Origin: JAJPHJ01 sp035622315
GTDB lineage: Bacteria; Vulcanimicrobiota; Vulcanimicrobiia; Eremiobacterales; Eremiobacteraceae
DNA: 18,285 nt
NCBI GenBank assembly: GCA_035622315.1
Contig: DASPVP010000059.1
Coordinates: 1-18,285 of the forward strand
Reading direction: 5' to 3'
Part shown: in pieces, positions 6,819 through 13,941 of the stretch
Position numbering within the stretch: position 1 is the stretch's first letter
Layout of the letters: the number at the start of each line of letters is the position of its first letter
Notes under the pieces: generated by a model
The model's database searches: none
What the model was told of the DNA's origin: nothing
The model's input: the letters and a program-made list of their open reading frames with translations, nothing else
Made by a program: the position numbers and the translations under genes

Positions 6819-9179
6819 ATGCCAAACATCATTGCTCTTTGTTGCGCGATCGTAGGTCTCGTTCACACGCAGTCGGGGACGCCGCTTTCGGGTGTCCGGG
6901 TGGAATTGCACGGCGTGACCAGCGCCGTCACCTCAAGCGACCCACATGGCCGGTTCGATTTTTCAGCTCAGCCGGGGCAGTACGTGCTAAGCGCGTCGGT
7001 GCGGAGCTATCAGCCGCTCAGCATCGCGCTCGCGCTGACCCACGACGTCTCGCTCGACATCGCGCTCGAGCCGCTCGATTCACCGAAACTGCGGCAACTC
7101 GGGACCGTGACCGTGGACGGTCGCCTCGTGCCGATCCAGGGGACCATCCCATCGATCAGCCTCACGCGTTCGGATTTCGACCGTCTCGGTGACGATCGCG
7201 TCATCGATGGCCTCGAAGCGGTGCCCTCTGTGACCTTCTCGCGCCCGACTGGCGGAGCCGAGAGCGCTGTCTCGGTCGTGTCGCTGCGCGGACCGGATCC
7301 CTCAGAAGCGCTGGACACGCTCGATGGCCAGCTCCTCAACGATGGCAACACAGGCGATCTCGATCTTTCGCGCTTTCCGGTGGCCGCGTTCTCTTCGGTC
7401 GACCTGACCGAAGGGCTAGGTCCGGAGGACGCTGAGGGGAGCAACACGTTCGGAGGCGCGATCGACTTCGTATCGCTGCGGCCCACCCAAGCCCAGCATT
7501 ACGCCCTGTCGCTTTCCGCTGGTTCGTTCGGAAGCACGGAGGCCTGGTTCAACACGACCGGCACGCAGGACCGTTTGGGATACGCAGTCGCGCTCGACGA
7601 CCAAAACGAGAGCGGCTACGTCAACCAGACGGTGCAGCTCTACCAAGCGACACCCCTCGGCACGACGCCGGCGCCCCCATCCCCGCTCGCGTTGGGGTCG
7701 TCCATCGCGTCGCACTTGGGTCTCGTGAATCTGGACTGGACCTTCTCGCAGAACGCGGATCTCAACGCACGCGTCTTCACGCTCGGCGACAACCGCGACC
7801 TGAGCAGCGCGCAAAACGGCATCGACGGCAATCCCCAGGATTCCACCTTCGGCCTGTTCATCGGCCCAGGTGCCGAGACGTTCGCGCAGGTCATCCGTGC
7901 GTACATGCTCGACGGAAGGCTCCCTCTTGGAGCGGGTGAGTTGACGACCTCGCTATCGGAAAGCGACAACAGCGTCAGCGTGAACGGGCAGAACTACTCG
8001 ACGCCGTACAGCGTGAACCACGACGACCATCGCTACAACCTCTCTGCGGCGTGGCAGCGCGTCTTCGCCAACTCGCAGTTCGCGATCGGCGGGTACACGC
8101 GTTACGAGGACCTGAACTTCATCTCGCCGCCAGGGCCTGGGCCGTTCCAGCCCACGATCGGTCAGACGATCAACGTCTATTACGCGCGCGGCGGGTTCGC
8201 ACCCACGGCAAAGTTGCGCCTGGACGGCGGCGTTTTCGAATCGCGCTACACGTCGTTCGGCTCGAACCTCGACGGGCGCGCCGGCGCCGTCTACACCCTC
8301 GACCCGCACACCTCAGTGCGCCTGTCGGTGGGCACAGGATTCCGGGCGCCGCTCTTGCTCGAGCGCTACCAGTTCCCGGCGACGCAACTCACCCAGGACG
8401 CGAACGGCGTCTTCGTAGGTCAAGGAAATCCGGGCGAGCACCCGGAGCATGCGACGTTGTATGAGCTCGGCGCCTCGCACGAGTTCTCCGTCGCATCCAC
8501 GCTCGATGTCTCGCTATATCGCACGAACTTGCGCGATCCGATCGAGATCTTCTATCCGCTCGACGCGACCGCTCCGCCGCCAGGACCTGACTGCACGAAT
8601 CCGGCCAACACCCCAGAACATCCCTTCCCGCAATGCTTCTCTTACAATAGCAACGTCGGCAACGCGGTGTACGAAGGCACCGAAGTGCGCTTCGTGAGCC
8701 GTTTCGCACCCCAGCATCTGTTCCTCACGGCCTTGTACGGCATCAACGTCGCCTATCCGGAAGATCTGAACGCCGCGTTTTCGAATCCGACGTCCGGCGG
8801 CAGCCTCGTGGACCAAGCGCAGTTCCTCGGCATCCCGCAACAGCAGGGTTCGCTGCAACTCGACTGGGCCGAGAACGGCTGGCACGCGTCGGCCGCCTCC
8901 ATCTTCCGCGGCAGGAACAACGAGCTCAATCTGGGGCCATTCACGGTCATCAATGCGTTGATCGGCCGCCAAATCACTCCGCAGGCCGATGTTTCGCTCG
9001 CCGGTTCTAACCTCTTCAACGGGGCAGCGGGGCCGTTCACGATCTTCGGCGGCGGTGTGCCGTATCGGGGCGTCATCGCTCAGGGAGCCGACGGCAACCC
9101 GATCTACGGGCCGCTGCCCACCGACGCGCTCCACATCGAGCCCGCGGCCGTGCGGCTGATCCTCACGTATAAGATGTAG
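6819..9179 (+). CDS. TonB-dependent receptor with N-terminal carboxypeptidase-regulatory-like domain
   Basis: A 786-residue outer-membrane receptor. Residues 11-80 form a CarboxypepD_reg-like beta-sandwich (GLVHTQSGTPLSGVRV, then GRFDFSAQPGQYVLSASV). Residues of about 95-225 form the plug, with VVSLRGPDPSEALDTLDG and the closing NTFGGAIDFVSLRP. The remaining 560 residues are a 22-strand-type barrel with alternating aromatic strands. Two oddities stand out. Only ten residues (MPNIIALCCA) precede the first domain, with no basic residue, so no normal signal peptide is visible, and no other start codon exists between the ATG and the in-frame stop at 6759. The last residue is Met (LILTYKM), where outer-membrane barrels usually end in Phe or Trp. 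The ligand is unknown. The gene follows the ABC-2 permease by 57 nt and overlaps the thioesterase tail-to-tail by 17 bp. Confidence 0.9.
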   Translation: MPNIIALCCAIVGLVHTQSGTPLSGVRVELHGVTSAVTSSDPHGRFDFSAQPGQYVLSASVRSYQPLSIALALTHDVSLDIALEPLDSPKLRQLGTVTVDGRLVPIQGTIPSISLTRSDFDRLGDDRVIDGLEAVPSVTFSRPTGGAESAVSVVSLRGPDPSEALDTLDGQLLNDGNTGDLDLSRFPVAAFSSVDLTEGLGPEDAEGSNTFGGAIDFVSLRPTQAQHYALSLSAGSFGSTEAWFNTTGTQDRLGYAVALDDQNESGYVNQTVQLYQATPLGTTPAPPSPLALGSSIASHLGLVNLDWTFSQNADLNARVFTLGDNRDLSSAQNGIDGNPQDSTFGLFIGPGAETFAQVIRAYMLDGRLPLGAGELTTSLSESDNSVSVNGQNYSTPYSVNHDDHRYNLSAAWQRVFANSQFAIGGYTRYEDLNFISPPGPGPFQPTIGQTINVYYARGGFAPTAKLRLDGGVFESRYTSFGSNLDGRAGAVYTLDPHTSVRLSVGTGFRAPLLLERYQFPATQLTQDANGVFVGQGNPGEHPEHATLYELGASHEFSVASTLDVSLYRTNLRDPIEIFYPLDATAPPPGPDCTNPANTPEHPFPQCFSYNSNVGNAVYEGTEVRFVSRFAPQHLFLTALYGINVAYPEDLNAAFSNPTSGGSLVDQAQFLGIPQQQGSLQLDWAENGWHASAASIFRGRNNELNLGPFTVINALIGRQITPQADVSLAGSNLFNGAAGPFTIFGGGVPYRGVIAQGADGNPIYGPLPTDALHIEPAAVRLILTYKM

Positions 9180-9609
9180 GCGCAGATAGCGAGCGGCCTT
9201 CGAAAGCTTCGATCTGGCGGCGCCGGACGTCCGAGATCGGAATGACCGCGCCTTTCGCGTAGTCGAACATCACTTGGACCGAGGTCATCTCGAAGACGGG
9301 TTGGCCCGTGTCGGCGTTGCGGATCTCGTGCTCCATGAGGAAGCTCGAACGGCGCAGCTCCGTCACGCGGCAACCGACGACGAGACGGTCGTGCAACTGC
9401 GCCGACGCACGGTAACGCGCGGTGAGCTCTGCCAGAACGAAATCGAAGTCCTCGAGCCGCTCGATCCCGGTCACCTTCATCCAATAGAGACTCCGCGCTG
9501 CCTCGGCATACGAAAGGTACACGGCGTGATTGACGTGCCGCATGCCGTCGAGGTCGCGGAAGCTGACGTGGATGGGATGGAAGAACTTGAACCGGGGCGC
9601 GTCGGTCAC
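9163..9609 (-). CDS. Acyl-CoA thioesterase, hotdog fold (4HBT/YbgC-FadM-like)
   Basis: A 148-residue single hotdog-domain protein. VSFRDLDGMRHVNHAVYLSY (residues 15-34) followed by EAARSLYW matches the 4-hydroxybenzoyl-CoA thioesterase pattern, including the Asp pair and the HVN segment on the hot-dog helix. Family members hydrolyse acyl-CoA thioesters in the cytoplasm; the chain specificity cannot be read. The start is GTG at 9609, 13 nt after the stop of the HxlR gene on the same strand, which suggests an operon in which the regulator is translated first. The last 17 bp overlap the 3' end of the convergent TonB-receptor gene. Confidence 0.88.
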   Translation of the reverse strand: MTDAPRFKFFHPIHVSFRDLDGMRHVNHAVYLSYAEAARSLYWMKVTGIERLEDFDFVLAELTARYRASAQLHDRLVVGCRVTELRRSSFLMEHEIRNADTGQPVFEMTSVQVMFDYAKGAVIPISDVRRRQIEAFEGRSLSAPTSYT

Positions 9610-9622
9610 GCGGGACCGTGCG

Positions 9623-10021
9623 CTACGCCGACTTCTTCATGGGCACGCCGCCGTCGTGCGCTGGCGTCTCTTGGCGCGACAGCAACGTCTCGGAATTGGC
9701 GACCGCCCAGTTGTGGAGCTGCTGCAGGATCGGTAAGAGGCTGCGTCCGAGCGGCGTGAGCGAGTACTCCACCCGTGGCGGGATCTCTGCGTACGCTTTG
9801 CGCGTGATGAGACCGTCATGTTCGAGGTCGCGGAGTTGGCGCGTCAGCACCTTCGGCGTGACGCCGGCCATGGCGCGCTGCAGCTCGCGAAAGCGCATGG
9901 TGCCCTCGCCCAGATTGCCGATGACGATGACTTTCCACTTGTCTGCGATCATCGCGATCGTGCGCTGGATCGGACACGCCAATTTCGTCGAGTAGGTCAT
10001 GAGGTTCGCCCCCGGAGTCAC
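9623..10021 (-). CDS. HxlR-family (DUF24) winged-helix transcriptional regulator
   Basis: A protein of 125-132 residues with the HxlR winged-helix domain: CPIQRTIAMIADKWKVIVI, then GTMRFRELQRAM, GVTPKVLTRQLRDLEHDGLI and the wing VEYSLTPLGRSL. The single N-terminal cysteine (C16 from the GTG) is the residue that senses oxidants or electrophiles in HypR- and QorR-like members. Two starts are possible: GTG at 10021 with an AGG upstream, or ATG at 10000, seven residues later and directly before the conserved region. These regulators usually control adjacent genes and themselves, so the thioesterase 13 nt downstream is the obvious candidate target. No clear operator was found in the 63 bp upstream. 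Confidence 0.9.
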   Translation of the reverse strand: MTPGANLMTYSTKLACPIQRTIAMIADKWKVIVIGNLGEGTMRFRELQRAMAGVTPKVLTRQLRDLEHDGLITRKAYAEIPPRVEYSLTPLGRSLLPILQQLHNWAVANSETLLSRQETPAHDGGVPMKKSA

Positions 10022-10084
10022 AAGCCTGAAGGCGACTTAGGTTCCTTTCGGCTCCAGGGTTTCCTTTTGAAAGGGTGCGCTGGG

Positions 10085-11680
10085 CTAGCCCCGGGCGTTG
10101 GAATTCGGGATCAAGTAGATGTGGTTGTCCCGATAGTCCAGATACAGCGTGAAGTAATCCAGAAAATTGTGGCCGAGCAAACCGGCATAATCCTCGACCT
10201 CGAAACCCGGATCGTCGACCTCGTACATCACGAACTCGTTGAAGGTCGCGCCGCCGATGCTGAGCGCTTTGACCTGCGTCGGTGTCATCGACATCTCGCC
10301 GCCGACGCCGGATGCGTGCATGAACGGATCTGCGTCGAGCATGCGGTGGCCGGCGCCCTGGTCGCGCACCACGTCCGCATGCGCCCGGGCGAACGAGCTG
10401 AAGATGATCCCATCGTCCGCGCCGGTGTCGATGATGAAGTTCGCCGGCACGTCACCCACCAGCGCCTGGACTTTCGGCACCCCGTCATCCCAATACGCAT
10501 CCACGGCGATCGCGTTCGCAGGCGGAACGAAGAGGTACGGCAGCATGGCTTGCACCGTGCCGCCCTTGTAGTCGATCTCGACCATCGCGCTTGCGATGAA
10601 GTCGAAACCGAGCAGCCCGACGACCTGTGTATCGCGGTCCTCCTGCGAGTTGAATGACGCCACGTCCACGGCGACATTCTTCATGTGGATCGCGCCGACG
10701 CCGAGGTCGGGGATCAACGCTTCGCTATCTTCGAAGTTGCCGGCGGCAGTCTGTGTCGAACGGCCGAATGTCTTCAATCCGAGTTGCTTCGCGACGTCGG
10801 CGTCGATGAGGATGGAGCTGGCACCCGAGTCGAGCTGGAAGTCGAGACCGCGCCCATTGATCGTGACCTGCACGATCACGCGACCGTCGACGATCTTCGC
10901 CGGCAACTGCACGGCTTGCGTGCCAGCCGGGAACTGGACAAAGTTCGGGTTGGACTGCGGGATATTCAGATCGGCGGCATTGACAGGCTCGTCAAACTTC
11001 AAGCCCGTGGTCACGTAGTCGACGTCATTCTGTGAGAATCCGTCGGAGACGTGGACGTGCCAGGCTGCCGTGTATGCGCCCGTCGTGTGATAGTCGTCGA
11101 ACGTGGTCGTGACGCGCCGATCCGGATAGACCTCGACGGAGCGCACGAGTTCGTAGCTCTTCTTGTCGAAATATTGCCACTCGTGACGCCCACCCTGGGC
11201 GTGGATTTCGATGACGTACGCGGCTGGGTCGAGGCTCTCTCCAGCAAGACTCAACCCGATGTCGGAGTTTTTCGTATGCTCGGCAAGCGCAGAATGCGCG
11301 ATCTCATTTTCCTGATGCGTATCGTGCTCCAGCGTGACGATCCCGTTTTCGTTCTGGTACCAGCGCTGGCCGCCCGACGAGCCGTTCGCCCACGAGACGA
11401 CCCCAAGGCTCGTGCTTTCCATGTAATCGTCCTGCGAATAGACATCGTGGTAGGTGCCGCTCAGCCCGTACATCTGGACTCGGCCATCTTCAACCATCGT
11501 TGCGGGAGCCTTGGAGGAGCGTGCTTTGTCGTATCCGGCCAGCACGGAGTCGAGCGTGGCTGTGCTGGGCACGATCCCAGCCGGCGGCTTGTCGTCAGCC
11601 GCACTGGGCTGCGCGAAGGTGAGCGCGCCCATGGCAAATCCCACGACGATCAGACGACGAGCGAGAGCGATGGAGCTCAT
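10085..11680 (-). CDS. Exported protein with LolA-like N-domain and two aspartyl protease domains
   Basis: A 531-residue protein with a signal peptide (RR then a hydrophobic stretch to about residue 23, likely cleaved before ADDK). Residues of about 40-240 look like the beta-rich LolA/LppX-like domain (HEWQYFDKKSYELVRSVEV, VTTTFDDY). Two retropepsin-like domains follow. The first has the catalytic motif D284-S-G in FQLDSGASSILID and a closing GLLGFDF at 355-361. The second has D418-T-G in FIIDTGADDG and a closing GLLGHNF at 500-506. Retropepsins work as dimers with one Asp from each subunit, so two DS/TG domains in one chain could form a pepsin-like internal dimer in the periplasm. A strong ribosome site, GGAGG at 11687-11691, supports the ATG at 11680. 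The substrate is unknown. Confidence 0.88.
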   Translation of the reverse strand: MSSIALARRLIVVGFAMGALTFAQPSAADDKPPAGIVPSTATLDSVLAGYDKARSSKAPATMVEDGRVQMYGLSGTYHDVYSQDDYMESTSLGVVSWANGSSGGQRWYQNENGIVTLEHDTHQENEIAHSALAEHTKNSDIGLSLAGESLDPAAYVIEIHAQGGRHEWQYFDKKSYELVRSVEVYPDRRVTTTFDDYHTTGAYTAAWHVHVSDGFSQNDVDYVTTGLKFDEPVNAADLNIPQSNPNFVQFPAGTQAVQLPAKIVDGRVIVQVTINGRGLDFQLDSGASSILIDADVAKQLGLKTFGRSTQTAAGNFEDSEALIPDLGVGAIHMKNVAVDVASFNSQEDRDTQVVGLLGFDFIASAMVEIDYKGGTVQAMLPYLFVPPANAIAVDAYWDDGVPKVQALVGDVPANFIIDTGADDGIIFSSFARAHADVVRDQGAGHRMLDADPFMHASGVGGEMSMTPTQVKALSIGGATFNEFVMYEVDDPGFEVEDYAGLLGHNFLDYFTLYLDYRDNHIYLIPNSNARG

Positions 11681-11686
11681 ACCGCC

Positions 11687-11691
11687 CCTCC
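11687..11691 (-). promoter_or_regulatory. Strong Shine-Dalgarno GGAGG for the aspartyl protease gene
   Basis: On the minus strand GGAGG is followed by a 6-nt spacer and the ATG at 11680. It is one of the two best ribosome sites in the window. Confidence 0.75.
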
Positions 11692-11692
11692 G

Positions 11693-11712
11693 GCGCTTCG
11701 GTCACGAAGCGC
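11693..11712 (-). promoter_or_regulatory. 8-bp inverted repeat directly upstream of the protease ribosome site
   Basis: GCGCTTCG (11693-11700) and CGAAGCGC (11705-11712) are perfect complements separated by 4 nt. In the minus-strand transcript this would be a hairpin ending 1 nt before the GGAGG. It could be an operator or a leader structure that affects ribosome access. It could also be chance in GC-rich DNA. Confidence 0.35.
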
Positions 11713-11821
11713 GACGCAAGACAGCATGCTTGGAAATGCACGCTGCCGACCCGCGTGCTTCGGGTTTCTGCCTGAAGCCAGCCGGCGCCTTTGCACGACG
11801 CCCCGACCGACGGAAGCAAAA

Positions 11822-11843
11822 GGGGCGATTCTTCAATCGCCCC
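11822..11843 (-). terminator. Hairpin repeat GGGGCGATT-CTTC-AATCGCCCC, copy 2, with T-tract on minus strand
   Basis: Perfect 9-bp arms lie at 11822-11830 and 11835-11843, with loop CTTC. Read on the minus strand the hairpin is followed by TTTT (11818-11821), so here it has the form of a short intrinsic terminator for the CHRD-like gene, whose stop lies 27 nt upstream on that strand. It is the only copy of the family with such a T-run. Confidence 0.6.
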
Positions 11844-11870
11844 AGTGGTTGTGAACCGCTTAAGAGCGCC

Positions 11871-12278
11871 TTACGGGCTTGGAATGTCTCCGCATGCCAC
11901 GTACGTGCTCATGTCCGCGCCCGGTCCCTTGTGGACCACGATCGATCGGGCACCGGTCACGGGCGTTGTCGGCCTGGGAATCGTGGTCACCGATTTGCCG
12001 CCGACGACGTTGCTGAGGATGGTCTTCGGCACCGGGTTCAGGTTCGCACACGTGCCGGGATGGATGTGCGCGGGCTGGCTCGCTCCGGCGGGCTCGCCCG
12101 TCAGGTTGATGGTGACGACGAGGTTGCCGTCGGCGCCTGGCGCGATGGTCGCGGTGCCGCTCTCACCGGAACCGTTCAGGGCTTTGAGATCGAAGCTCAG
12201 TTGCTTCGCGCCTGCCGTCGCGGCTAAGCAAACACAGCAGACGAGCGCGAGGGCCAATGCACTGAAGAGCTGTTTCAT
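11871..12278 (-). CDS. Small secreted protein, CHRD/SodC-like beta-sandwich
   Basis: A 135-residue protein with a clear signal peptide (MKQLFSALALAL, cleavage near AGA at 22-24). The mature 110 residues look all-beta and contain HIHPGTCANL (71-80), VVGGKSVTTI and the closing TYVACGDI. Cysteines C77 and C129 would pair across the domain. H71, H73 and H116 could bind a metal, but this is not shown. The pattern resembles small CHRD-domain and superoxide-dismutase-like secreted proteins; the function is unknown. The ATG at 12278 follows GAGAAAGG and opens the signal peptide. A longer reading from 12332 adds 18 residues that fit no export signal. The gene stands alone between hairpin repeats on both sides. 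Confidence 0.65.
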   Translation of the reverse strand: MKQLFSALALALVCCVCLAATAGAKQLSFDLKALNGSGESGTATIAPGADGNLVVTINLTGEPAGASQPAHIHPGTCANLNPVPKTILSNVVGGKSVTTIPRPTTPVTGARSIVVHKGPGADMSTYVACGDIPSP

Positions 12279-12350
12279 CAGAATAAGGCCTTTCTCCGTA
12301 AGTGATGAGGGTCGGACTGCGGTTCGCTGCAAGCCTGCCGGTTCCCGTTG

Positions 12351-12369
12351 GGGCGATTTTCAATCGCCC
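12351..12369. repeat. Dispersed hairpin repeat, copy 3, overlapping the end of the HPt gene
   Basis: The arms GGGCGATT (12351-12358) and AATCGCCC (12362-12369) surround loop TTC. The family's outermost G is present at 12350, but its partner is A at 12370. The HPt stop codon (12360-12362, minus strand) falls at the loop, and the repeat arm encodes the protein's last two residues, Gly-Asp. Confidence 0.8.
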
Positions 12370-12740
12370 AACAGGCGTTCTTTCAGGTTCTTGGCAGCGG
12401 CTGCGAAGCGCTCGTACGCGCTCGCGAGCGGTTCGATGAGACTGCTGGGGATCTCGGCCGGCTCGGCGAGCGCGCTTTCCGCGGAAGTGGCGGCTTTGGC
12501 GAGTTCATCCGCTCCGATGTTGGCGCTCATGCCCTTGAGCTCGTGGATCGCAGCGCTCGCCGCCGCGTGGTCGTCTGAGGCAACTGCTTCCCTCGCACGG
12601 CCGATCAGCTCGTGCATCGAGTGCAACGCCATCTCGAGTATCTCGCGGATGGCGTCGCGATCGTCGCCGAATACCGCCGCGAGTCGCTCCGGATCCAACG
12701 CGGGCGTCGCGCCTAGATTTGTGTGACCGGGCTCATACAT
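12360..12740 (-). CDS. HPt domain phosphotransfer protein
   Basis: A 126-residue, mostly helical protein consisting of one histidine phosphotransfer domain. The phosphorylation site is H66 in IHELKGMSANIGADELA, a close match to the HPt consensus HxLKGxSxxxG. It would shuttle phosphoryl groups between receiver domains in the cytoplasm. The hybrid kinase encoded at 13942-17037 has two receivers but no HPt of its own, and the REC-HD-GYP gene starts 79 bp away divergently, so this protein is the likely missing relay step. The ATG at 12740 is the only good start. The 3' end runs into a hairpin repeat that supplies the final Gly-Asp and the stop. Confidence 0.88.
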   Translation of the reverse strand: MYEPGHTNLGATPALDPERLAAVFGDDRDAIREILEMALHSMHELIGRAREAVASDDHAAASAAIHELKGMSANIGADELAKAATSAESALAEPAEIPSSLIEPLASAYERFAAAAKNLKERLLGD

Positions 12741-12819
12741 CGCATCGACCCAAACGCTATGCTCGCCTCATGCGTACCGATACTTCAATAGAAGGTCTTC
12801 TGAGCTGGACGGTTTCACA

Positions 12820-13935
12820 ATGCGACAGCCCCTTACCCCCGTGACCTCGGCACCCGCGACAAAGGTGGCGTCTGCCGCGCACGTGGGTCCGCGCATGACG
12901 GTGTTGATCGTCGACGACAGCAGCGTCAACCTGAAGATGTACGAGAAGCTCGTCGAAGACCTCGGCTGCGCCGACGTCGAATGCTTCTCGAACTCGTCCG
13001 GCGCGCTCGCCTGGGTCGGCGATCACGAGGTCGACCTCATCGTCGTCGATTACAAGATGGCCGCTCCCGATGGCGTGGGCTTTGTCAAGGCCATCCGGGC
13101 GATGCTCGAAAAAGAGCATGTCCCCGTCCTTATGGTCACGGCCGATCAGGCCAAAGAGGTTCGCCGCAAAGCGCTCGAGGCCGGTGCCAACGATTTTCTC
13201 GCGAAGCCGATCGATCCCGACGAATTCACCGTGCGCATCAAGAACATGCTGGCGCTTCGACAGAGCCAGCGGCAGCTCACCGAGACGGCCTCGTGGCTCG
13301 CGGACCAGGTGAAGGCGGCAACCGCGGAGCTCGTGGCCCGCGAGCGTGAGACGATTCTCACCTTGTCGATGGCAGCCGAACGGCGCGATCCCGAGACCGC
13401 TGCGCATCTCAAGCGCATGGCGCACTATTGCGAAGCGATTGCGCGCGCGGCGCGATTGCCCAAGCCGCAGCAAGAACTGCTCTTAGCAACGTCGCCGCTC
13501 CACGACATCGGCAAGATCGGGATCCCCGACGACATCTTGCTCAAAACGGGGAAGCTCACGGCCGCCGAGCTCGCGGTCATGCAACGCCACACCACGATCG
13601 GCTACGAGATCCTCAAGGTTGGGCGCTCGAGCACGATGCAGATGGCGGCCGAGATCGCCTTGACGCACCACGAGCGCGTCGACGGCTCGGGATACCCGCG
13701 CGGCCTGAAGGGCGCAGAGATCCCCCTCGTCGGCCGGATCTGCGCGATCAGCGATGTGTTCGACGCGCTGACCTCCGCGCGCACGTACAAAGAATCGTGG
13801 CCGTTCAACGACGCGGTTGCCGAGATCAATGCGAACGCCGGCCGCCACTTCGACCCAGAACTCGTCACCGCGTTCAACGCGGTGCTCCCGGATATCGCCC
13901 AGATCAAGAAACGCTATCCTGAAGAGCGCAGCTGA
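12820..13935 (+). CDS. Response regulator with HD-GYP cyclic-di-GMP phosphodiesterase output
   Basis: A 371-residue cytoplasmic protein. The receiver domain (27-145) has acidic residues D32/D33, phospho-acceptor D77 in LIVVDYKM, T107 and K129. A helical linker (146-178) leads to an HD-GYP domain (179-371) with ETAAHLKRM, the HD pair H228-D229 in SPLHDIGKIGIP, HHERVDGSGYPRGL with H283/H284 and GYP at 291-293, and SDVFDALTS. All metal ligands of the family appear to be kept, so it should hydrolyse cyclic-di-GMP. The ATG at 12820 is preceded by GGACGG; an internal ATG at 12895 opens the receiver directly and is possible. The hybrid kinase gene starts 6 nt downstream, so the pair is an operon. 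Confidence 0.92.
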   Translation: MRQPLTPVTSAPATKVASAAHVGPRMTVLIVDDSSVNLKMYEKLVEDLGCADVECFSNSSGALAWVGDHEVDLIVVDYKMAAPDGVGFVKAIRAMLEKEHVPVLMVTADQAKEVRRKALEAGANDFLAKPIDPDEFTVRIKNMLALRQSQRQLTETASWLADQVKAATAELVARERETILTLSMAAERRDPETAAHLKRMAHYCEAIARAARLPKPQQELLLATSPLHDIGKIGIPDDILLKTGKLTAAELAVMQRHTTIGYEILKVGRSSTMQMAAEIALTHHERVDGSGYPRGLKGAEIPLVGRICAISDVFDALTSARTYKESWPFNDAVAEINANAGRHFDPELVTAFNAVLPDIAQIKKRYPEERS

Positions 13936-13941
13936 CGGCGC

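Noticed and set aside
5931..6911. 326-codon minus-strand frame opposite the ABC permease
   Set aside because: Extremely Asp/Glu/Arg/His-rich low-complexity translation lying antisense to a clear membrane protein and overlapping three real genes.
12741..12819. Divergent sigma-70 promoters between the HPt and HD-GYP genes
   Set aside because: TTGAAG and CATAGC-like hexamers exist, but the spacing does not fit and nothing else supports them.
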